Origin: Jannaschia rubra
Lineage (GTDB): Bacteria > Pseudomonadota > Alphaproteobacteria > Rhodobacterales > Rhodobacteraceae
Assembly (NCBI RefSeq): GCF_001403735.1
Contig: NZ_CXPG01000020.1
Coordinates: 372,001 to 436,000, forward strand
DNA length: 64,000 nt
Direction of reading: 5' to 3'
Part shown: piece by piece, positions 62,939 to 64,000 of the stretch
How positions within the stretch are numbered: the first letter of the stretch is position 1
How the letters are laid out: each line of letters starts with the position of its first letter
Translations under genes and position numbers: made by a program
Notes under the pieces: model-generated
Database searches by the model: none
What the model was told of the DNA's origin: nothing
The model's input: only the letters and a program-made list of their open reading frames with translations

Positions 62939-63885
62939 TCCTCGGTCAGGTCACGGTCCAGAAGGGCCTTCATCGCATCCTTGACCGTGACGCGCCCGGC
63001 GACAAGGGCCGCCGTGGCTTGGGTGACGGGCATGTCGACGCCGTGGGTTTCCGCCAGCCGCAGGGCGGCCGTGGCGGTGGCGGTGCCTTCGGTCGTGGCG
63101 TCGGGCGGGGCGTCGCCGTGGCCGATCGCATGCCCCAGGGCGAAGTTGCGCGACTGCGGCGACGCGCAGGTCAGCGCGAGGTCGCCCAGCCCCGAAAGGC
63201 CCATCAGCGTCTCGCGCCGGGCGCCCATGGCGGTGGCGAGGCGCATCATCTCGGCCATGCCCCGCGTCATCAGGGCCGCGCGGGCCGAATCGCCCAGGCC
63301 CGCGCCGATGGCCGCGCCGCAGGCGATGGCGACGACGTTCTTCAGCGCGCCGCCGAGTTCGACGCCCGCCACGTCCGTGGTGCGGTAGAGGCGCAGCGTC
63401 GGTGTGGAGAGGAGGGTCTGGAGCGCGGCACCCGCCGCTTCGTCGATGCACCCGAGCGAGAGGGCGGTGGGCAGGCCGCGCGCGATGTCGGTGGCGAAGC
63501 TGGGCCCCGAGAGGATGGCGGGAACGGCACCGGGAAGCGCCGCGCGCAGGATGGCGGTGGGTCCTTGCAGGGTGGTCAGGTCGACCCCCTTGCAGGCCGC
63601 GACCGCATGGCGCGGGGTCAGGCCGAGAGTGGGCAGCGTGGCGCCCAGCCTCTGCATCGGGATCGCCAGCAGCAGCGTGTCGCACTCGCGCAGGTCGGCG
63701 GGGTCGGCGGTGGGGTGGATGCCGGCCGGAAGAATCACGCCGGGCAGGCGCGGCAGGGTGCGGGTGCCGCGGGCCGCCGCCATCGTCCCCGCGTCGCGCC
63801 CCCAGAGCCGCACCTGCCGACCCGCGCGGGCCAGCGTGACGGCCAGGGCCGTCCCGAAGGCACCGGCACCCACGACGCCGATCAC
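62935..63885 (-). CDS. gpsA: Glycerol-3-phosphate dehydrogenase [NAD(P)+]
   Basis: 316 aa from GTG 63885, which overlaps the tsaD stop. The Rossmann motif GVVGAGAFGTALAVTLARAG is at the N-terminus, then LWGRD, AILSGPSFATDIARGLPTAL, the catalytic Lys in GGALKNVVAIACG and the GLGDLALTCASPQSRNF block. It makes sn-glycerol-3-phosphate for phospholipid synthesis. A further upstream in-frame start would lie inside tsaD and is less likely. Confidence 0.93.
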   Translation of the reverse strand: MIGVVGAGAFGTALAVTLARAGRQVRLWGRDAGTMAAARGTRTLPRLPGVILPAGIHPTADPADLRECDTLLLAIPMQRLGATLPTLGLTPRHAVAACKGVDLTTLQGPTAILRAALPGAVPAILSGPSFATDIARGLPTALSLGCIDEAAGAALQTLLSTPTLRLYRTTDVAGVELGGALKNVVAIACGAAIGAGLGDSARAALMTRGMAEMMRLATAMGARRETLMGLSGLGDLALTCASPQSRNFALGHAIGHGDAPPDATTEGTATATAALRLAETHGVDMPVTQATAALVAGRVTVKDAMKALLDRDLTEE

Positions 63886-64000
63886 GCCTTGGCCCCGCGC
63901 TTGCCCGACCCCAGCATCGGCGTCGCGCCCTCGTCGAGCGGCCACCGCGGGCGGGCAGCCAGGGTCAGGTCGTCGCGGTGGCCCAGCACGAGCCTTTCCG
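63882..64000 (-). CDS. tsaD: C-terminal end of tRNA N6-adenosine threonylcarbamoyltransferase (partial)
   Basis: 39 codons of a minus-strand gene that continues beyond the window. The visible end reads LAARPRWPLDEGATP, then MLGSGKRGAKA, then TGA. The RPRWPLD block and Gly/Lys-rich tail are typical of the TsaD C-terminus, and tsaD directly before gpsA is the usual order in this family. Overlaps gpsA by 4 nt. The fragment is too short for proof. Confidence 0.7.
   Translation of the reverse strand, partial: ERLVLGHRDDLTLAARPRWPLDEGATPMLGSGKRGAKA

Overview
The window looks like chromosomal DNA of a Rhodobacteraceae (Roseobacter-group) alphaproteobacterium. The evidence is the high GC content with long open antisense frames, a complex I operon interleaved with the small accessory genes typical of Rhodobacterales (DUF5333- and DUF5337-like proteins, a NuoE with a long C-terminal tail), an rpoE-chrR pair beside FAD/DUF1365/SDR genes as in Rhodobacter sphaeroides, and the order tsaD-gpsA-yciI-EVE. 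I see no prophage, CRISPR array, rRNA or intact insertion sequence. One tRNA gene (tRNA-Val, anticodon GAC) is present.

1-10520 is a complete sialic-acid catabolic island. On the minus strand are nanA, a secreted kelch mutarotase (nanM) and a Tat-exported FMN hydroxy-acid oxidase cut by the window edge. Divergent from them are nanR, the TRAP transporter siaPQM, nanE, nanK, nagB and nagA. Together they cover mutarotation, uptake, cleavage to ManNAc plus pyruvate, phosphorylation, epimerisation, deacetylation and deamination to fructose-6-phosphate. A 15-bp palindrome and a half-conserved second copy lie in the divergent promoter region. 10521-12177 has no convincing gene and looks like decayed DNA.

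12178-21144 is a leucine/isovalerate degradation (liu) cluster: ivd, two small accessory genes, mccB, an ASCH gene, mccA, a GST, HMG-CoA lyase, a small membrane protein and methylglutaconyl-CoA hydratase. A TTGAAC-N4-GTTCAA inverted repeat precedes ivd. A lytic transglycosylase and an SH3-domain protein follow.

23159-42842 is the 14-subunit NADH:quinone oxidoreductase (nuoA-N) operon. About ten non-core genes are woven into it, mostly with 1-4 nt stop/start overlaps. Two of these, between nuoC and nuoD and between nuoK and nuoL, have clearly lower GC than their neighbours. birA, coaX and the RNase J gene continue the same reading direction and end at a strong bidirectional hairpin terminator shared with a convergent formate dehydrogenase alpha-subunit gene.

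48985-53806 is a photo-oxidative-stress type module. rpoE and chrR face an operon of FAD oxidoreductase, DUF1365 protein, a broken MFS transporter and an SDR. The ChrR here lacks all four zinc ligands of the anti-sigma domain but keeps the four ligands of its cupin domain. I consider this the most interesting single observation in the window.

53810-64000 holds mostly housekeeping and stress genes: creA, a pseudouridine synthase, a 1-Cys peroxiredoxin, a methyltransferase, rpmJ, tRNA-Val, an N-formylglutamate amidohydrolase, dinB, an SPFH/NfeD pair flanked by two similar tiny membrane proteins, pyrF, EVE, yciI, gpsA and the 3' end of tsaD.
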